A stretch of 64,000 nt of DNA from Acinetobacter variabilis (GCF_000369625.1 NZ_KB850111.1:190038-254037), one strand, 5' to 3'. Counted from the stretch's first letter, positions 27,074 to 38,665 are shown. Translations and numbers: made by a program. Notes: generated by a model not told the origin, from the letters alone.

Positions 27074-27511
27074 ATGGAATTTGTACTTATCCTGCTTATG
27101 CTGGCTGCAGCATTTTATTTTATTATTGCACCGGCCTTACGTTCGCAAAAATCCAGATATACATCTTCTGGTGGTCGTAATAATACAAGTACCAGTCACC
27201 AGTATATCCGTGAAACTGAACGTCCTAAAGCCTGTCCCTTATGGGGAATTGAAATTTCTCGTAGCCAGCAACGGCGTTTAGGCAAGAATGATCCATCGGT
27301 CATTGCGGCAAAACTGTATCGGCAACAGCTAGGAAAATTTGCCAGTTTTCAGCAGACTCGGCCTATGGCTGATGCTGATCGAAATAGATCTTCGAGTTCT
27401 GCGACCCTGCCTCGTTTTTTTCAAAATATGTTTCCCGAAGAAGCTTCTTCAACCACCCGGAGGACTTCACCGCATTCTTCGAAAAGAAATTCATCTTTTA
27501 ACTATACCTGA
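27074..27511 (+). CDS. Hypothetical membrane-anchored protein
   Basis: A 145-residue protein. One N-terminal membrane helix (residues 2-21) is followed by a polar Ser/Arg/Thr-rich tail, probably disordered in places. A short conserved-looking block (C-P-L-W-G-I-E-I-S-R-S-Q-Q-R-R-L) lies at about residues 55-70. A 7-bp hairpin (27033-27039 with 27048-27054) sits between ptsP and this gene without a T-run, so co-transcription is plausible. I do not recognise the family. Confidence 0.65.
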   Translation: MEFVLILLMLAAAFYFIIAPALRSQKSRYTSSGGRNNTSTSHQYIRETERPKACPLWGIEISRSQQRRLGKNDPSVIAAKLYRQQLGKFASFQQTRPMADADRNRSSSSATLPRFFQNMFPEEASSTTRRTSPHSSKRNSSFNYT

Positions 27512-27567
27512 CAGAATCCCTTAAAATCAGCTTCTGCCCAAAACAGATCTACGTCTTCCTGGCCGCC

Positions 27568-27747
27568 CTAAGCCGCCCATAAAAAAGGGCGATCATCTTG
27601 TTGATATCGCCCTTGTTTGTGCTTGGTATAACCACGTTTTGCATTTTTCTTCCGGTCTACAAAAACCTGGCTTTTGTTGACTTCATGCATGTGTTTTGCC
27701 ACAAAATTGTGGATCACCACCTGCTTGGCTGTTTTTTTCTTGGCCAT
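27568..27747 (-). CDS. Small basic protein (59 residues), unknown function
   Basis: An ATG at 27747 opens a 59-codon frame, beginning M-A-K-K-K-T-A-K-Q-V-V-I-H-N-F-V-A-K and rich in Lys, His and Arg. It resembles small basic proteins of gammaproteobacteria that share the V-I-x-N-x-V-A-K and S-Q-V-F-x-D-R-K-K patterns (DUF7230-like, from memory). GAGAG lies about four bases before the start. The last 14 codons overlap a terminator hairpin, so the annotated stop TAG lies beyond the expected transcript end. Confidence 0.65.
   Translation of the reverse strand: MAKKKTAKQVVIHNFVAKHMHEVNKSQVFVDRKKNAKRGYTKHKQGRYQQDDRPFLWAA
27579..27614 (-). terminator. Terminator located inside a coding sequence
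   Basis: AAGGGCGAT (27606-27614 read on the minus strand) pairs with ATCGCCCTT (27585-27593) across a 12-nt loop, then six T residues. The stem and T-run fall within the 3' end of the 59-codon gene, before its stop codon. Confidence 0.7.
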
Positions 27748-27780
27748 TTTGCTCTCTATGTGACTTGGAGGAAGGAGTGA

Positions 27781-28366
27781 GATAATTATAGGGCTGACTG
27801 ACTAATTTTCAAGCATATTTGCCAATGCTTTTTTAAAAATAAAGCCCATTTAGCTAGGATTTTCTGTATGCAACAATGCGAGCTATAACCAGAAAATACC
27901 CTTATTCCATTCATTATTGTTATGGGTTTCTTCAGCCAAACAAAACTCAATTAAAAAACCATTTAAAATAAAACAGTTATAAAATTCATTTTAAATACCA
28001 CTTTTCACTTATTATTTTTATCCTTTGATAAAAACATATTATGGACTTAGATATTGTTATTTTCGTTTAATCCCATTCATTATTCGAGTTATTCAAAATA
28101 TATAGAATTTGATATTGTCAGAGAGTGGAAAACCCATTACTTTTTAAGAGTAACCATTTAATTTTCAATATTTTAAACTTTATTAACTTTAAAAATATTT
28201 TTTGAGTGAGCTCACTCAATTATATCCTGAATTCTATTTTGTGCTGTCACACCCTTTATTTAAAGATATTGTAAATATAGTGAAACCTGATCTGATTAGC
28301 ATATATTTCAATATTTTATGAATACTAGATAAACGACACAAGATATTCAAAACTTGGAGAGGAAAG
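27781..28366. promoter_or_regulatory. 586-bp AT-rich region upstream of katA with an 18-bp palindrome
   Basis: No gene is supportable here. The one clear element is a perfect palindrome TTGAGTGAGCTCACTCAA at 28202-28219, about 150 bp before katA. It looks like an operator for a dimeric regulator. The remainder is AT-rich, with no convincing promoter pair that I can single out. Confidence 0.6.
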
Positions 28367-29887
28367 ATGAGCCAAGATTTTAAAAAATGCCCTGTCACCC
28401 ACCTGACCACTGAAGCTGGTGCGCCTGTGGTCGACAACCAGAACAGTATGACGGCAGGTGCGCGTGGACCTTTACTTGCTCAGGATTTATGGCTGAATGA
28501 AAAACTGGCTAACTTTGTTCGTGAAGTGATTCCTGAGCGCCGTATGCACGCAAAAGGTTCAGGTGCATTTGGTACTTTTACTGTGACCAGTGACATTACT
28601 GAGTACACCCGTGCAAAAATTTTCTCGGAAGTTGGCAAAAAAACCGAAATATTTGCCCGTTTTTCGACCGTCGCTGGTGAACGCGGTGCAGCTGATGCAG
28701 AACGTGACATTCGTGGTTTTGCCCTGAAGTTCTATACTGAAGAAGGTAACTGGGACCTAGTCGGTAACAATACGCCGGTATTCTTCCTGCGTGATCCACG
28801 CAAATTCCCTGACTTAAACAAAGCAGTAAAACGCGATCCGAAAACCAATAAGCGTAGCGCCACCAATAACTGGGATTTCTGGACTTTATTGCCGGAAGCT
28901 CTACATCAGGTCACCATTGTAATGTCGGATCGTGGGATTCCGGCTGGTTACCGTCATATGCACGGTTTCGGCAGTCATACCTACAGTTTTATCAATGCCC
29001 AAAATGAACGCTTCTGGGTAAAATTCCATATGCGTACCCAGCAAGGCATCAAAAATCTGACTGATGCTGAGGCAGCAGAGCTAATTGCTAAAGACCGTGA
29101 AAGCAGCCAGACTGACCTGTTTGATGCGATTGAACGTGGTGATTATCCGAAATGGAAAATGTACGTTCAGATCATGCCTGAAACCGATGCCGAGAAAGTG
29201 CCTTATCATCCGTTTGACCTGACCAAAGTCTGGCCGAAAGGTGATTATCCGCTGATTGAAGTAGGTGAATTCGAACTCAACCGTAATCCGGAAAACTATT
29301 TCCAGGACGTAGAACAAGCAGCTTTTGCGCCAAGCAATCTGGTACCAGGCATTAGTTACTCACCGGATCGTATGCTACAGGCACGCTTAGTCAACTATGC
29401 TGATGCTGCACGTTACCGCGTGGGCGTGAATCATGCCCAGATTCCGGTCAATGCTGCACGTTGTCCGGTACATTCAAATCATCGTGATGGTTTGGGCCGT
29501 ATGGACGGCAACTATGGTTCATTGCCGCATTATGAGCCGAACAGTTTCAGCCAGTGGCAGGAACAGCCAGAATTCAGAGAGCCACCACTCAAAATCACGG
29601 GTGATGCAGATTTCTGGGATTATCGCAAAGATGATAATGACTACTTCAGCCAGCCACGTGCCCTGTTCAACCTGATGAATGATGAGCAGAAACAGGCTCT
29701 ATTTAACAATACCGCAGCCGCAATGGGTGATGCGCTTGATTTCATCAAGTACCGTCATATCCGTAACTGTTATGCTTGTGATCCAGCCTATGGTGAAGGT
29801 GTTGCCCAAGCTCTTGGGATGAGCGTAGCTGATGCCCAGATGGCTCGAGCAACTGATCCAGCCAAAGGCCTACCAAGCTTTCTCTAA
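28367..29887 (+). CDS. katA: Catalase (monofunctional, heme-containing, small-subunit type)
   Basis: A 506-residue catalase that dismutates hydrogen peroxide. The distal heme side is intact: [12 protein letters not shown] holds the catalytic His, and V-G-N-N-T-P-V-F-F the Asn. The proximal tyrosine lies in [12 protein letters not shown]. Length places it with the small-subunit clade. GGAGAGG lies six bases before the ATG, a strong site. It is convergent with the broken katG and shares a terminator region with it. With katG lost, this is the only intact catalase in the window. Confidence 0.94.
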   Translation: MSQDFKKCPVTHLTTEAGAPVVDNQNSMTAGARGPLLAQDLWLNEKLANFVREVIPERRMHAKGSGAFGTFTVTSDITEYTRAKIFSEVGKKTEIFARFSTVAGERGAADAERDIRGFALKFYTEEGNWDLVGNNTPVFFLRDPRKFPDLNKAVKRDPKTNKRSATNNWDFWTLLPEALHQVTIVMSDRGIPAGYRHMHGFGSHTYSFINAQNERFWVKFHMRTQQGIKNLTDAEAAELIAKDRESSQTDLFDAIERGDYPKWKMYVQIMPETDAEKVPYHPFDLTKVWPKGDYPLIEVGEFELNRNPENYFQDVEQAAFAPSNLVPGISYSPDRMLQARLVNYADAARYRVGVNHAQIPVNAARCPVHSNHRDGLGRMDGNYGSLPHYEPNSFSQWQEQPEFREPPLKITGDADFWDYRKDDNDYFSQPRALFNLMNDEQKQALFNNTAAAMGDALDFIKYRHIRNCYACDPAYGEGVAQALGMSVADAQMARATDPAKGLPSFL

Positions 29888-29912
29888 GTTTTTCAGCTTG
29901 AACTGAGCGAAT

Positions 29913-29941
29913 AAAAAAAACCACCCGAGGGTGGTTTTTTT
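29913..29941. terminator. Terminator between katA and katG
   Basis: AAAAAACCACCC / GGGTGGTTTTTT stem with a 2-4 nt loop, flanked by A- and T-runs, so usable from both sides. Confidence 0.9.
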
Positions 29942-29986
29942 ATTGGTGTTAAATTAAAGCATCAGGAATATGAATTGCAGTTCAAT

Positions 29987-32167
<2,181 letters not shown>

Positions 32168-32465
32168 GAAGGCTTCTCCAGCTTTATAGTTAACCTGCTT
32201 GTTTTTCCAAGCTATTTCCATTATGAGCTATTTCACCTTACTGGCTTTTTTACAGAGCTTAAAGATAGACTCACCAAACACTACAATCCTGATGCCAAGC
32301 CATAATATTGTAGTAGCCATCCAATTAAGAAAAGTTGATCACTCCCATTTTTATTTTCAAATGAGCCAAAGAATTTAAAGTGACGAACATCCTTGTTAAG
32401 AAGTTTTATATTAATGTGTGTAGAACTACACTATCAAAGCCATATCGCAAAAAAGAAGTATAACG

Positions 32466-32909
32466 ATGAGCAAAAATATTGAAGATATCATTCAAAGCCA
32501 TGACATCATTTTATTTGATGCGGTTTGTGTGATTTGTAATGGCTGGGCAAAGTTTCTGATTAAATACGATAAAAAAATCCAGTTTAAACTGGTCTCTGCA
32601 CAATCGGAGCTGGGCACTGCCCTGCTTAAGCACTACCAGATGTCGACAGAACATTACACCACCATGGTAGTCATTAAGGATGGCAAACTTTATACCGAAT
32701 CTACTGCTTTACTGAAGGTGATGCAGCATCTCGGTTTTCCATTTTCTTTGATGAATGCTGGCTATTTCATTCCACGTTTTATTCGCGATTTTCTATATCG
32801 TCTGGTGGCTTTAAACCGCTATAAGCTATTTGGCAAAACTGATTCTTGTCTGATTCCTTCTCTCGAAAATAAACGCCACTTTCTGGAAGAGGCTGTCCAT
32901 GAATTCTGA
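32466..32909 (+). CDS. DCC family thiol-disulfide oxidoreductase-like protein
   Basis: A 147-residue protein (DUF393/YuxK type). The family's D-x-x-C-x-x-C motif is clear near the start (F-D-A-V-C-V-I-C-N-G-W, about residues 18-28), followed by a thioredoxin-like fold with F-K-L-V-S-A-Q-S. No signal peptide is visible. The stop overlaps the next start by 11 bp, so the gene is translationally coupled to a DoxX-like membrane protein. That pairing fits a membrane redox role, but none is proven. No sequence recognisable as a gene lies between 32168 and 32465. Confidence 0.82.
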   Translation: MSKNIEDIIQSHDIILFDAVCVICNGWAKFLIKYDKKIQFKLVSAQSELGTALLKHYQMSTEHYTTMVVIKDGKLYTESTALLKVMQHLGFPFSLMNAGYFIPRFIRDFLYRLVALNRYKLFGKTDSCLIPSLENKRHFLEEAVHEF

Positions 32910-33309
32910 TTCTGTATTAATGCAACCGCTGCGTACAATCCAGTTTGCCTTAGCTGCACTCTGGCTGTATCAGGGCTTGGTTCCAAAAATTCTGTTCCAA
33001 TCTACTGCTGAACTGCAAATCTGGCAAAATATGGGGGTTAGCCTACTGCTCGCTAAAAGCTTGGTAGGCTTATCTGGGTTGTGTGAAATACTGTTTGGTT
33101 TGTGCTTTTTAAAATGGAACAGATCCCTTCTATTACATGGTTTGAATATTGCTGGACTGGGCGGATTATTACTGCTGATCGTACTCACCGACCCTTTACA
33201 GCTTATAGCCGCCTTTAATCCTGTAGTAATGAATATCGCGATGCTGATGCTTTTTGTTATCGTCATTCAAATAATTCAACAAGAACAAAGAGAAGCCCTT
33301 AGACAATAA
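32899..33309 (+). CDS. DoxX-like membrane protein
   Basis: A 136-residue protein with four predicted membrane helices (about 12-30, 46-66, 72-92 and 100-125), matching the DoxX-like family. Its function is unknown. It overlaps the upstream DCC gene by 11 bp on the same strand. Its stop codon also overlaps by 11 bp the 3' end of the convergent MBL-fold gene, so no terminator separates the two transcripts. Confidence 0.78.
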   Translation: MNSDSVLMQPLRTIQFALAALWLYQGLVPKILFQSTAELQIWQNMGVSLLLAKSLVGLSGLCEILFGLCFLKWNRSLLLHGLNIAGLGGLLLLIVLTDPLQLIAAFNPVVMNIAMLMLFVIVIQIIQQEQREALRQ

Positions 33310-34354
33310 TCCGTTTACCTTCACGAATACAGTAAAACGGGTTAATCAGCTTGGATGAATGCTGGATAATATGCTGCAGTTCATTTTCAGGCTGGTCACG
33401 TGCTTCATCGGTGAGCTGGAAGGTCCGATAATGGATCGCCATTGAACAACGTGCCATTAAGTCCTGATGGGCATGAAAAGCATCTTCCGGATTCATGTGA
33501 ATATTGCGCATCAATTCACGTGGTTCATAGGCACCGATCGGCAACAGCGCAATTCGTGGTGGCCCAAGGCGTTTTCGAATTTCCTTGAAATGCGGCGCAT
33601 AACCGCTATCCCCAGCAAAATAGCAATGATCCTTGCCATTCAATAAGGAAAAACCGCCCCATAACGCACAGTTCTGATCGCGCATTCCACGTCCTGAAGC
33701 GTGCTGTGCTGGCGAATAGACAATCTGGATATCTTCAAAAAATGCATTTTCCCACCAGTCCATTTCAATGACATTATAGTCTTTAGGCAGGTACCAGCCA
33801 TTGCCAAGGCCAGTATAGATCGGCATTTGATAGGTTTGATGCAGCCAGGCCAAGGTCGCCAGATCCATATGATCATAATGGTTATGGCTGAGCAATACGG
33901 CATCAATATGCGGCAGCTCATCCAGGGCAATGCCAGCAGGAATAACGCGCTGTGGCCCTCGGGATGCAAAAGGACTGGCATATTCACACCAGACCGGATC
34001 AGTCAGAAAATTATACGGCCCGATCTGGATCAGAGCGGTGGCATGCCCAATAAACCAGATTTGCCAGTCATCTAAAGTGGCTTCCGGCCGGTTTTGTGGC
34101 AAGGCACGCGGACGTGAAAAAAACTCGGCACGTTCCTGTTCCAGATTCACTTCCCAGGTGCTGGATTTTCTGGTGAATAACCATTTATACAAGTCAAAGC
34201 GACTTTGCTCGAGCGAATGATGCTCCAGATTCTTAAACCGCTCACCATCAAAATGATCGGAATGTAGATAATCAAATACCGGCTTGGACCAGAGATGTTT
34301 CCAACTGGACTCAGTCTCAAGCTGAAATTTTTTAGTCTTGAAAAGATCTTGCAT
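33299..34354 (-). CDS. MBL-fold metallohydrolase, NAPE-PLD/UlaG-like
   Basis: A 351-residue cytosolic protein. The zinc-binding H-x-H-x-D-H motif is at residues 157-162 (H-N-H-Y-D-H), preceded by F-I-G-H-A-T-A-L-I-Q and L-T-D-P-V-W, and followed by G-D-S-G-Y (third zinc ligand). A late histidine lies in M-A-I-H-Y-R-T-F. This layout is that of the NAPE-hydrolysing phospholipase D-like branch. The family includes phosphodiesterases of N-acyl phospholipids, but bacterial substrates are mostly unknown. Confidence 0.85.
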   Translation of the reverse strand: MQDLFKTKKFQLETESSWKHLWSKPVFDYLHSDHFDGERFKNLEHHSLEQSRFDLYKWLFTRKSSTWEVNLEQERAEFFSRPRALPQNRPEATLDDWQIWFIGHATALIQIGPYNFLTDPVWCEYASPFASRGPQRVIPAGIALDELPHIDAVLLSHNHYDHMDLATLAWLHQTYQMPIYTGLGNGWYLPKDYNVIEMDWWENAFFEDIQIVYSPAQHASGRGMRDQNCALWGGFSLLNGKDHCYFAGDSGYAPHFKEIRKRLGPPRIALLPIGAYEPRELMRNIHMNPEDAFHAHQDLMARCSMAIHYRTFQLTDEARDQPENELQHIIQHSSKLINPFYCIREGKRIIV

Positions 34355-34765
34355 AAATATCCACTATTTATTATTTGTTATATGCAAGACAGCATCCACT
34401 TGGAATTTTCAAACGGAGCATCTCTTTAAATCGCATACAAACTTATATACTTCGGTATTCCAGCATAGTATGAAATACGTGCCTAAGATTCATTTATGTT
34501 TTTGTTATTTTTAGCAAAACATCGAGCCAATGGAAAGACCAAAACCGATGAAAATCTTCTAAAAAAATAAATACTGGTGATCAAGTTTGTGCCCATTCTG
34601 CTTTCTAAAAAGACAGGAGAATGATCAATATTCATCCGATAATTCTCACTCCATACCTGACTGTACATGATTTCATGACCTAAATTTTTATCCCGTATTC
34701 ACGTAATCACGCTTGATGCCCTTCTGACTATCCGACGAAAGTTATCTGCTGAAAACTTCATTTCC
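34355..34765. other. 411-bp intergenic region without a supported gene
   Basis: AT-rich sequence between two minus-strand genes. A 61-codon minus-strand frame (34483-34668) has no recognisable similarity or clear ribosome binding site. I see no repeat or operator worth naming. Confidence 0.5.
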
Positions 34766-35704
34766 TTAAATACGACCTTGGGTCCGTTCCAGCCATACCG
34801 CTTTGGTTTGAGGTTTCACAAATAGAGTAATAATTTCTGGGTGTAGCTGTTTGATCTGCGCTTCAATCCGGTTAACGCAAGCTTCAATTTCATCAGAAGT
34901 CAGATCGTCTTTGAATTCCAGACTTAAGGAGGCAATTACCTGATGTGCACCCATTTGCTCGGTTAATACACCATTGGCGCTATAGACCGCAGCATCCTGC
35001 TGGGCAATGTTAAGTACATTTTCACGTAGTCTAGGATCTGCTGTTTCACCCAGCAATAAGCCTTTGGTTTCACGTGCCAGTAACCAGGCCGATACCGCCA
35101 ACACGACACCAATCAGAATAGAGGCAGCACCATCCAGTTCAGGAATATTCAGTTGATGAGCCAGGAAAATCCCGATCAGGGCAATAAAAAGACCTACTAG
35201 CGCAGCAGTATCTTCAAATAATACGGTAAAGGTGGTCGGATCTTTACTACGTCTAAAGGCTTCGAAATAGCCCATCTTGCCTTTCATTTTACGGAAGGTT
35301 CTTAAAGCCACTGTCCAGGAGAATCCTTCACACAGAGTCGCAATACCCAGGACAATATAGTTGATCATCGGATCCTGCATTTCTTCAGGATGAATGATGT
35401 GCAGGATGCCTTGATAGATGGATACAATCGCACCCAGTGCAAAGACCATCAAGGCCACAATAAAGGCCCAGAAATACAGTTCACGGCCATAGCCAAAAGG
35501 ATGGTGGGCATCTGGGCGCTGCTCTGCCTTTTTCATGCCGTAAAGAAGCAGAATTTCATTCAGGGTATCGACCACCGAGTGAATCGCTTCACTGAGCATC
35601 GCAGAACTATTGGTAATATAGGCTGCGACGAATTTAACCAGTGCAATAGCGAGGTTGCCAAATAACGCTGCATAGACCACAATTTTATTAGATTCAGATG
35701 ACAT
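34766..35704 (-). CDS. Cation diffusion facilitator family transporter
   Basis: A 312-residue inner-membrane protein with about six helices and a cytoplasmic C-terminal domain (from about residue 215). The first metal-site motif is on helix 2 (E-A-I-H-S-V-V-D), and H-H-P-F-G-Y-G-R-E follows it, as in the family. The second is F-E-D-T-A-A, the E-D variant seen in the SLC30A9-like branch rather than the usual H-x-x-x-D. CDF proteins export divalent metals such as Zn or Mn by proton antiport; the metal here is not determined. Confidence 0.87.
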   Translation of the reverse strand: MSSESNKIVVYAALFGNLAIALVKFVAAYITNSSAMLSEAIHSVVDTLNEILLLYGMKKAEQRPDAHHPFGYGRELYFWAFIVALMVFALGAIVSIYQGILHIIHPEEMQDPMINYIVLGIATLCEGFSWTVALRTFRKMKGKMGYFEAFRRSKDPTTFTVLFEDTAALVGLFIALIGIFLAHQLNIPELDGAASILIGVVLAVSAWLLARETKGLLLGETADPRLRENVLNIAQQDAAVYSANGVLTEQMGAHQVIASLSLEFKDDLTSDEIEACVNRIEAQIKQLHPEIITLFVKPQTKAVWLERTQGRI

Positions 35705-35835
35705 TCAAAGTTGTCCTAGTTTTTCCTCAAACAGATGGATCTATTTGATTTTTCATTTTATCTCTTTGCATCTTAATAAACTGCTGACATAAATTGTTTA
35801 TTGTTTTGTTGTTCTCATTTTTAATCGGAAACTTC

Positions 35836-36170
35836 ATGGCTGTGATTGTCCTTACTTCTGCCGATCGGCATCCTCAGCTCCTAGAACTGTGGGAGCAATC
35901 TGTCCGGGCTTCGCATCATTTTCTGAATGACGAGCAAATCCTGAAGATTCGCCAGCAGATTATCCAGCATGGTTATTTTGATCAGGTGCAACTGTTCCAT
36001 GTGGAACATCAGCAGCAGATTCTGGGTTTGATGGGTATACTGAACAAAGCTAGCAATACTGTTTATTGTGTCTGATGCGACTATCCTTGACTTAAAGCCT
36101 GGATTTGAGCTTATCTGCCGTTCTCAAAGGGATAGAAAAGACATCCCTACCCGGTTCTGCATCAAAAACC
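35836..36170 (+). pseudogene. Remnant of a GNAT acetyltransferase gene
   Basis: From the ATG at 35836 the frame encodes a typical GNAT N-terminus (A-D-R-H-P-Q-L-L-E-L-W-E-Q-S-V-R-A-S-H) up to H-Q-Q-Q-I-L-G-L-M-G-I. It then diverges and stops at 36075. In another frame near 36105-36165 a GNAT-like C-terminus remains (G-F-E-L-I-C-R-S-Q-R-D). The acetyl-CoA-binding motif A that should lie between them is missing, so an internal deletion is the simplest explanation. No active enzyme is expected. Confidence 0.65.
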
Positions 36171-36196
36171 AGAAAGGAAGCCCTAGCTTCCTTTCT
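36171..36196. terminator. Strong hairpin terminator
   Basis: A perfect 11-bp stem AGAAAGGAAGC / GCTTCCTTTCT with a 4-nt loop. T-rich sequence follows on the plus strand. It lies between the GNAT remnant and the convergent DMT gene. Confidence 0.75.
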
Positions 36197-36224
36197 AAAT
36201 ATTTTTTAATTTGAGTAATACGGC

Positions 36225-37133
36225 TTAGGATTTAGAAAAATACTGCTCTCGCCACTCTTTCCAAAAATACATCACGATCCCAAACATCACAATCACGATT
36301 CCGACAAACGCATTTGAACTAATATGTTCGTTGTTCAAGGTTGCCCCTAGCACCAGGGCAATCACAGGTGTCATCACGTTGCTGAGTGACACTGTCGAGG
36401 CTGCCAAACGACGAATCAGCCAGAAGTAACACAGCATCGCCACAATCGAAGACAGGATCATGGTAAAACTAAAGCCGAATAGCGCCTGCATACTTGGCAT
36501 TTGTGTTGGGAAAGATTGCCAGATAAAAGGAATGATTAGTAATGATCCCAATGAAGAGACAATCAAAGAACCGGTGGCTTGGGACATCGGTTTTAATGGC
36601 GCATTGATCTGTTTTACCCAGAAAATCGAGCTGATATAAGACACCATACTAATCAGCATCAGGACCACGCCCCACGGATTCACTTTACTATCTGCTGACT
36701 CCGCAAAGACAAAACTTAAACCACCGACGGCAACAGCCATACCGAGCCATTGCAACCAGATTAGGTGGTTAGTTTTCAGGATGACATGCCCAATCAGGCC
36801 AGCAACCAGTGGTGAGAAACCGAAAATTAAAGCCATTAATCCAGAGGTCAAATAATTCGCCGCCAGATAGATAAATAACTGTGCACCGATCAGGTTTAGA
36901 CTGCCTGCTACATAACTCATCATTGAGGTTCGATCGAATGGCAATGGATTACGCATGGCAGCCAAGATCACCAAAGCCAGCACAGAAGCACCGAAATAAC
37001 GAATGATCAGCACCCACATCGGATGAACTTCTGCAACGCTCCAGACGATCGCCAATGGCGTCGCTGCCCAGATCAGCACCAGCAAGGCATAAATACTTGC
37101 CGTCACCAGCATGGGAGATGAATTTGAATTCAT
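36225..37133 (-). CDS. EamA/DMT superfamily transporter
   Basis: A 302-residue inner-membrane protein with about ten helices in two tandem EamA repeats (about 8-140 and 155-295). The first has the typical W-A-A-T-P-L-A and R-Y-F-G-A-S-V-L-A stretches. The C-terminus is basic. Such permeases often export amino acids or metabolites; the substrate cannot be deduced. It lies immediately downstream of the catabolic island, separated by a repeat and a terminator. Confidence 0.85.
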   Translation of the reverse strand: MNSNSSPMLVTASIYALLVLIWAATPLAIVWSVAEVHPMWVLIIRYFGASVLALVILAAMRNPLPFDRTSMMSYVAGSLNLIGAQLFIYLAANYLTSGLMALIFGFSPLVAGLIGHVILKTNHLIWLQWLGMAVAVGGLSFVFAESADSKVNPWGVVLMLISMVSYISSIFWVKQINAPLKPMSQATGSLIVSSLGSLLIIPFIWQSFPTQMPSMQALFGFSFTMILSSIVAMLCYFWLIRRLAASTVSLSNVMTPVIALVLGATLNNEHISSNAFVGIVIVMFGIVMYFWKEWREQYFSKS

Positions 37134-37212
37134 AAAGGACTCAATTAAATTTTAATCAGAAAGAATTGAACTAACTTCTCGCCCAAATTCACAATCAACA
37201 ATACTGATGGAG

Positions 37213-37300
37213 GCAGGGACGCCGCCGCTAAACTAGGATATAGGGATATATCCTCAGTTTAGCAAAAGATTTTTGTTACTTTTCATCTTTGAAAAGTAAG
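37213..37300. repeat. Dispersed intergenic repeat with stem-loop and GTTACTTTT module
   Basis: A stem-loop (CTAAACT...AGTTTAG with inner GGATAT/ATATCC) is followed by TTTTTGTTACTTTT and AAAAGTAA, which pair with each other. The same layout with different stem bases recurs at 51252-51348. The rest of the 37134-37419 gap holds only the hcaD-side terminator. Confidence 0.65.
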
Positions 37301-37370
37301 CCAAACCTACACAAAGCCATTTCAAATCACAATGGAATATAAGGTCATGACAGCACAATCTGACAGACAT

Positions 37371-37402
37371 AAAAAAGCAGACCCAGGTTGCCCGAGGTCT
37401 GC
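37371..37402 (-). terminator. Terminator of the hca operon
   Basis: On the minus strand, GCAGACC / GGTCTGC pair around a 12-nt loop and are followed by six T residues, just after the hcaD stop. Confidence 0.85.
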
Positions 37403-37419
37403 CCTTTTGTAAACTCAGA

Positions 37420-38661
37420 TTACTTCACAAGTTTACGAAGATCCTGGCTGAGATCTAAATATTTATCTGCTTCAAACGCTGCATTCTTGCTGATCAGTTT
37501 TTTCAGGTGACGCATTTCTTTTGCCGCATTTACAGTGATACCGCCAACAATAACGCCATCAGTCACACCAAACATCACGAATGATGATTCAGCGCGAAGC
37601 TCTGGATTGATTTCACCACGAACTTGCCATTCAGCAGCCGCCATGTCACCCACGAACTGGTAGTTGATGTCCAACTGATCTGTCCAGAACCAAGCTGGAT
37701 TAGGCGTCGGATGCTCAATGCCCATCACATGGCGCGCAAAGATCCCTGCTTGCAGGTTGGCATTTTCCCAAGTTTCGACACGACGGTGGTTACCACAGTC
37801 ACGTAATTGAGTTGCCACATCACCTGCCGCATAAATGTCTGCATTTGAAGTCTGGCAGTTTTCATTCACTTTAATCGCGAAATCAACATCCAGGCCAGCT
37901 TCTACAGCCAATTGTGCATTTGGCACGATACCGATACCATAAACTACAGCATCAGCACGAAGCTCTTCACCACCCTCAAGGGTAATCACAACTTCTTCAC
38001 CGTCTTGATTTTGTTCAAGTCGGCAGTCTGCAATCTTGGTTTCCAGACGAACATCGATACCTTCCAAACGTTGTTGTTCTAACAGGAACTCGCTCAGAAT
38101 ACGTGGCGAACAACGGCCCATGACCATAGGCCCCATTTCGATCACAGTTACTTGGCATTCTTTGAAACGTGCAGAAGAAGCCAGTTCCAGACCGATCACG
38201 CCACCCCCAATCAAGACAATACGACGGCCTGATTGCAACACAGGTACTAAAGCTTGTGAATCTTCAAGGTTACGCAAGGTATAAACGTGTTTACCCAGCG
38301 CATCGAAGTTTGGCAGACGACGTGCTGCGCCGCCAGTGGCAAGCAACAGTTTGTCATAAGCAACAACGTCCCCATTTTGAAGTTCAACCGTTCTCACTTC
38401 AGCGTTGATTTTTTTCACGCCATTGCCACGAATGGTTTCTACACCAAGTTCCGCCAGTTTTTCTTCTGACAGAATTTCAATCTTGGTCTCTTCAGGTTTT
38501 AGAATCACGTCTTTAGACAGTGGTGGACGCTCATAAGGAAGATGCGTTTCATCACCGATCAGAATGATTTTACCTTCGTATTTGTTGCCACGAAGTTCTA
38601 AAATCGCGCTTGCACCTGCCTGGCCAGCACCTACAATTACGATGGTTTCGATGTTGCTCAT
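37420..38661 (-). CDS. hcaD: Phenylpropionate/cinnamate dioxygenase ferredoxin reductase
   Basis: A 413-residue FAD- and NAD-dependent reductase that passes electrons to the Rieske ferredoxin of the ring-hydroxylating dioxygenase. The FAD-binding G-A-G-Q-A-G is at 11-16 and the NAD-binding G-G-G-V-I-G at 152-157. The conserved Y-E-R-P-P-L-S-K-D and the second FAD motif I-Y-A-A-G-D-V-A are present. It is the last gene of the minus-strand operon hcaE-hcaF-hcaC-hcaB-mhpB-hcaD, 4 bp after mhpB. The hca name rests on the whole cluster; toluene or biphenyl reductases are close relatives. Confidence 0.88.
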   Translation of the reverse strand: MSNIETIVIVGAGQAGASAILELRGNKYEGKIILIGDETHLPYERPPLSKDVILKPEETKIEILSEEKLAELGVETIRGNGVKKINAEVRTVELQNGDVVAYDKLLLATGGAARRLPNFDALGKHVYTLRNLEDSQALVPVLQSGRRIVLIGGGVIGLELASSARFKECQVTVIEMGPMVMGRCSPRILSEFLLEQQRLEGIDVRLETKIADCRLEQNQDGEEVVITLEGGEELRADAVVYGIGIVPNAQLAVEAGLDVDFAIKVNENCQTSNADIYAAGDVATQLRDCGNHRRVETWENANLQAGIFARHVMGIEHPTPNPAWFWTDQLDINYQFVGDMAAAEWQVRGEINPELRAESSFVMFGVTDGVIVGGITVNAAKEMRHLKKLISKNAAFEADKYLDLSQDLRKLVK

Positions 38662-38665
38662 GTCT

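Noticed and set aside
27598..27780. 60-codon plus-strand frame
   Set aside because: Antisense to the 59-codon basic protein gene, which has a better start and composition.
34483..34668. 61-codon minus-strand frame
   Set aside because: No recognisable similarity, no clear ribosome binding site, and composition like the surrounding AT-rich spacer.
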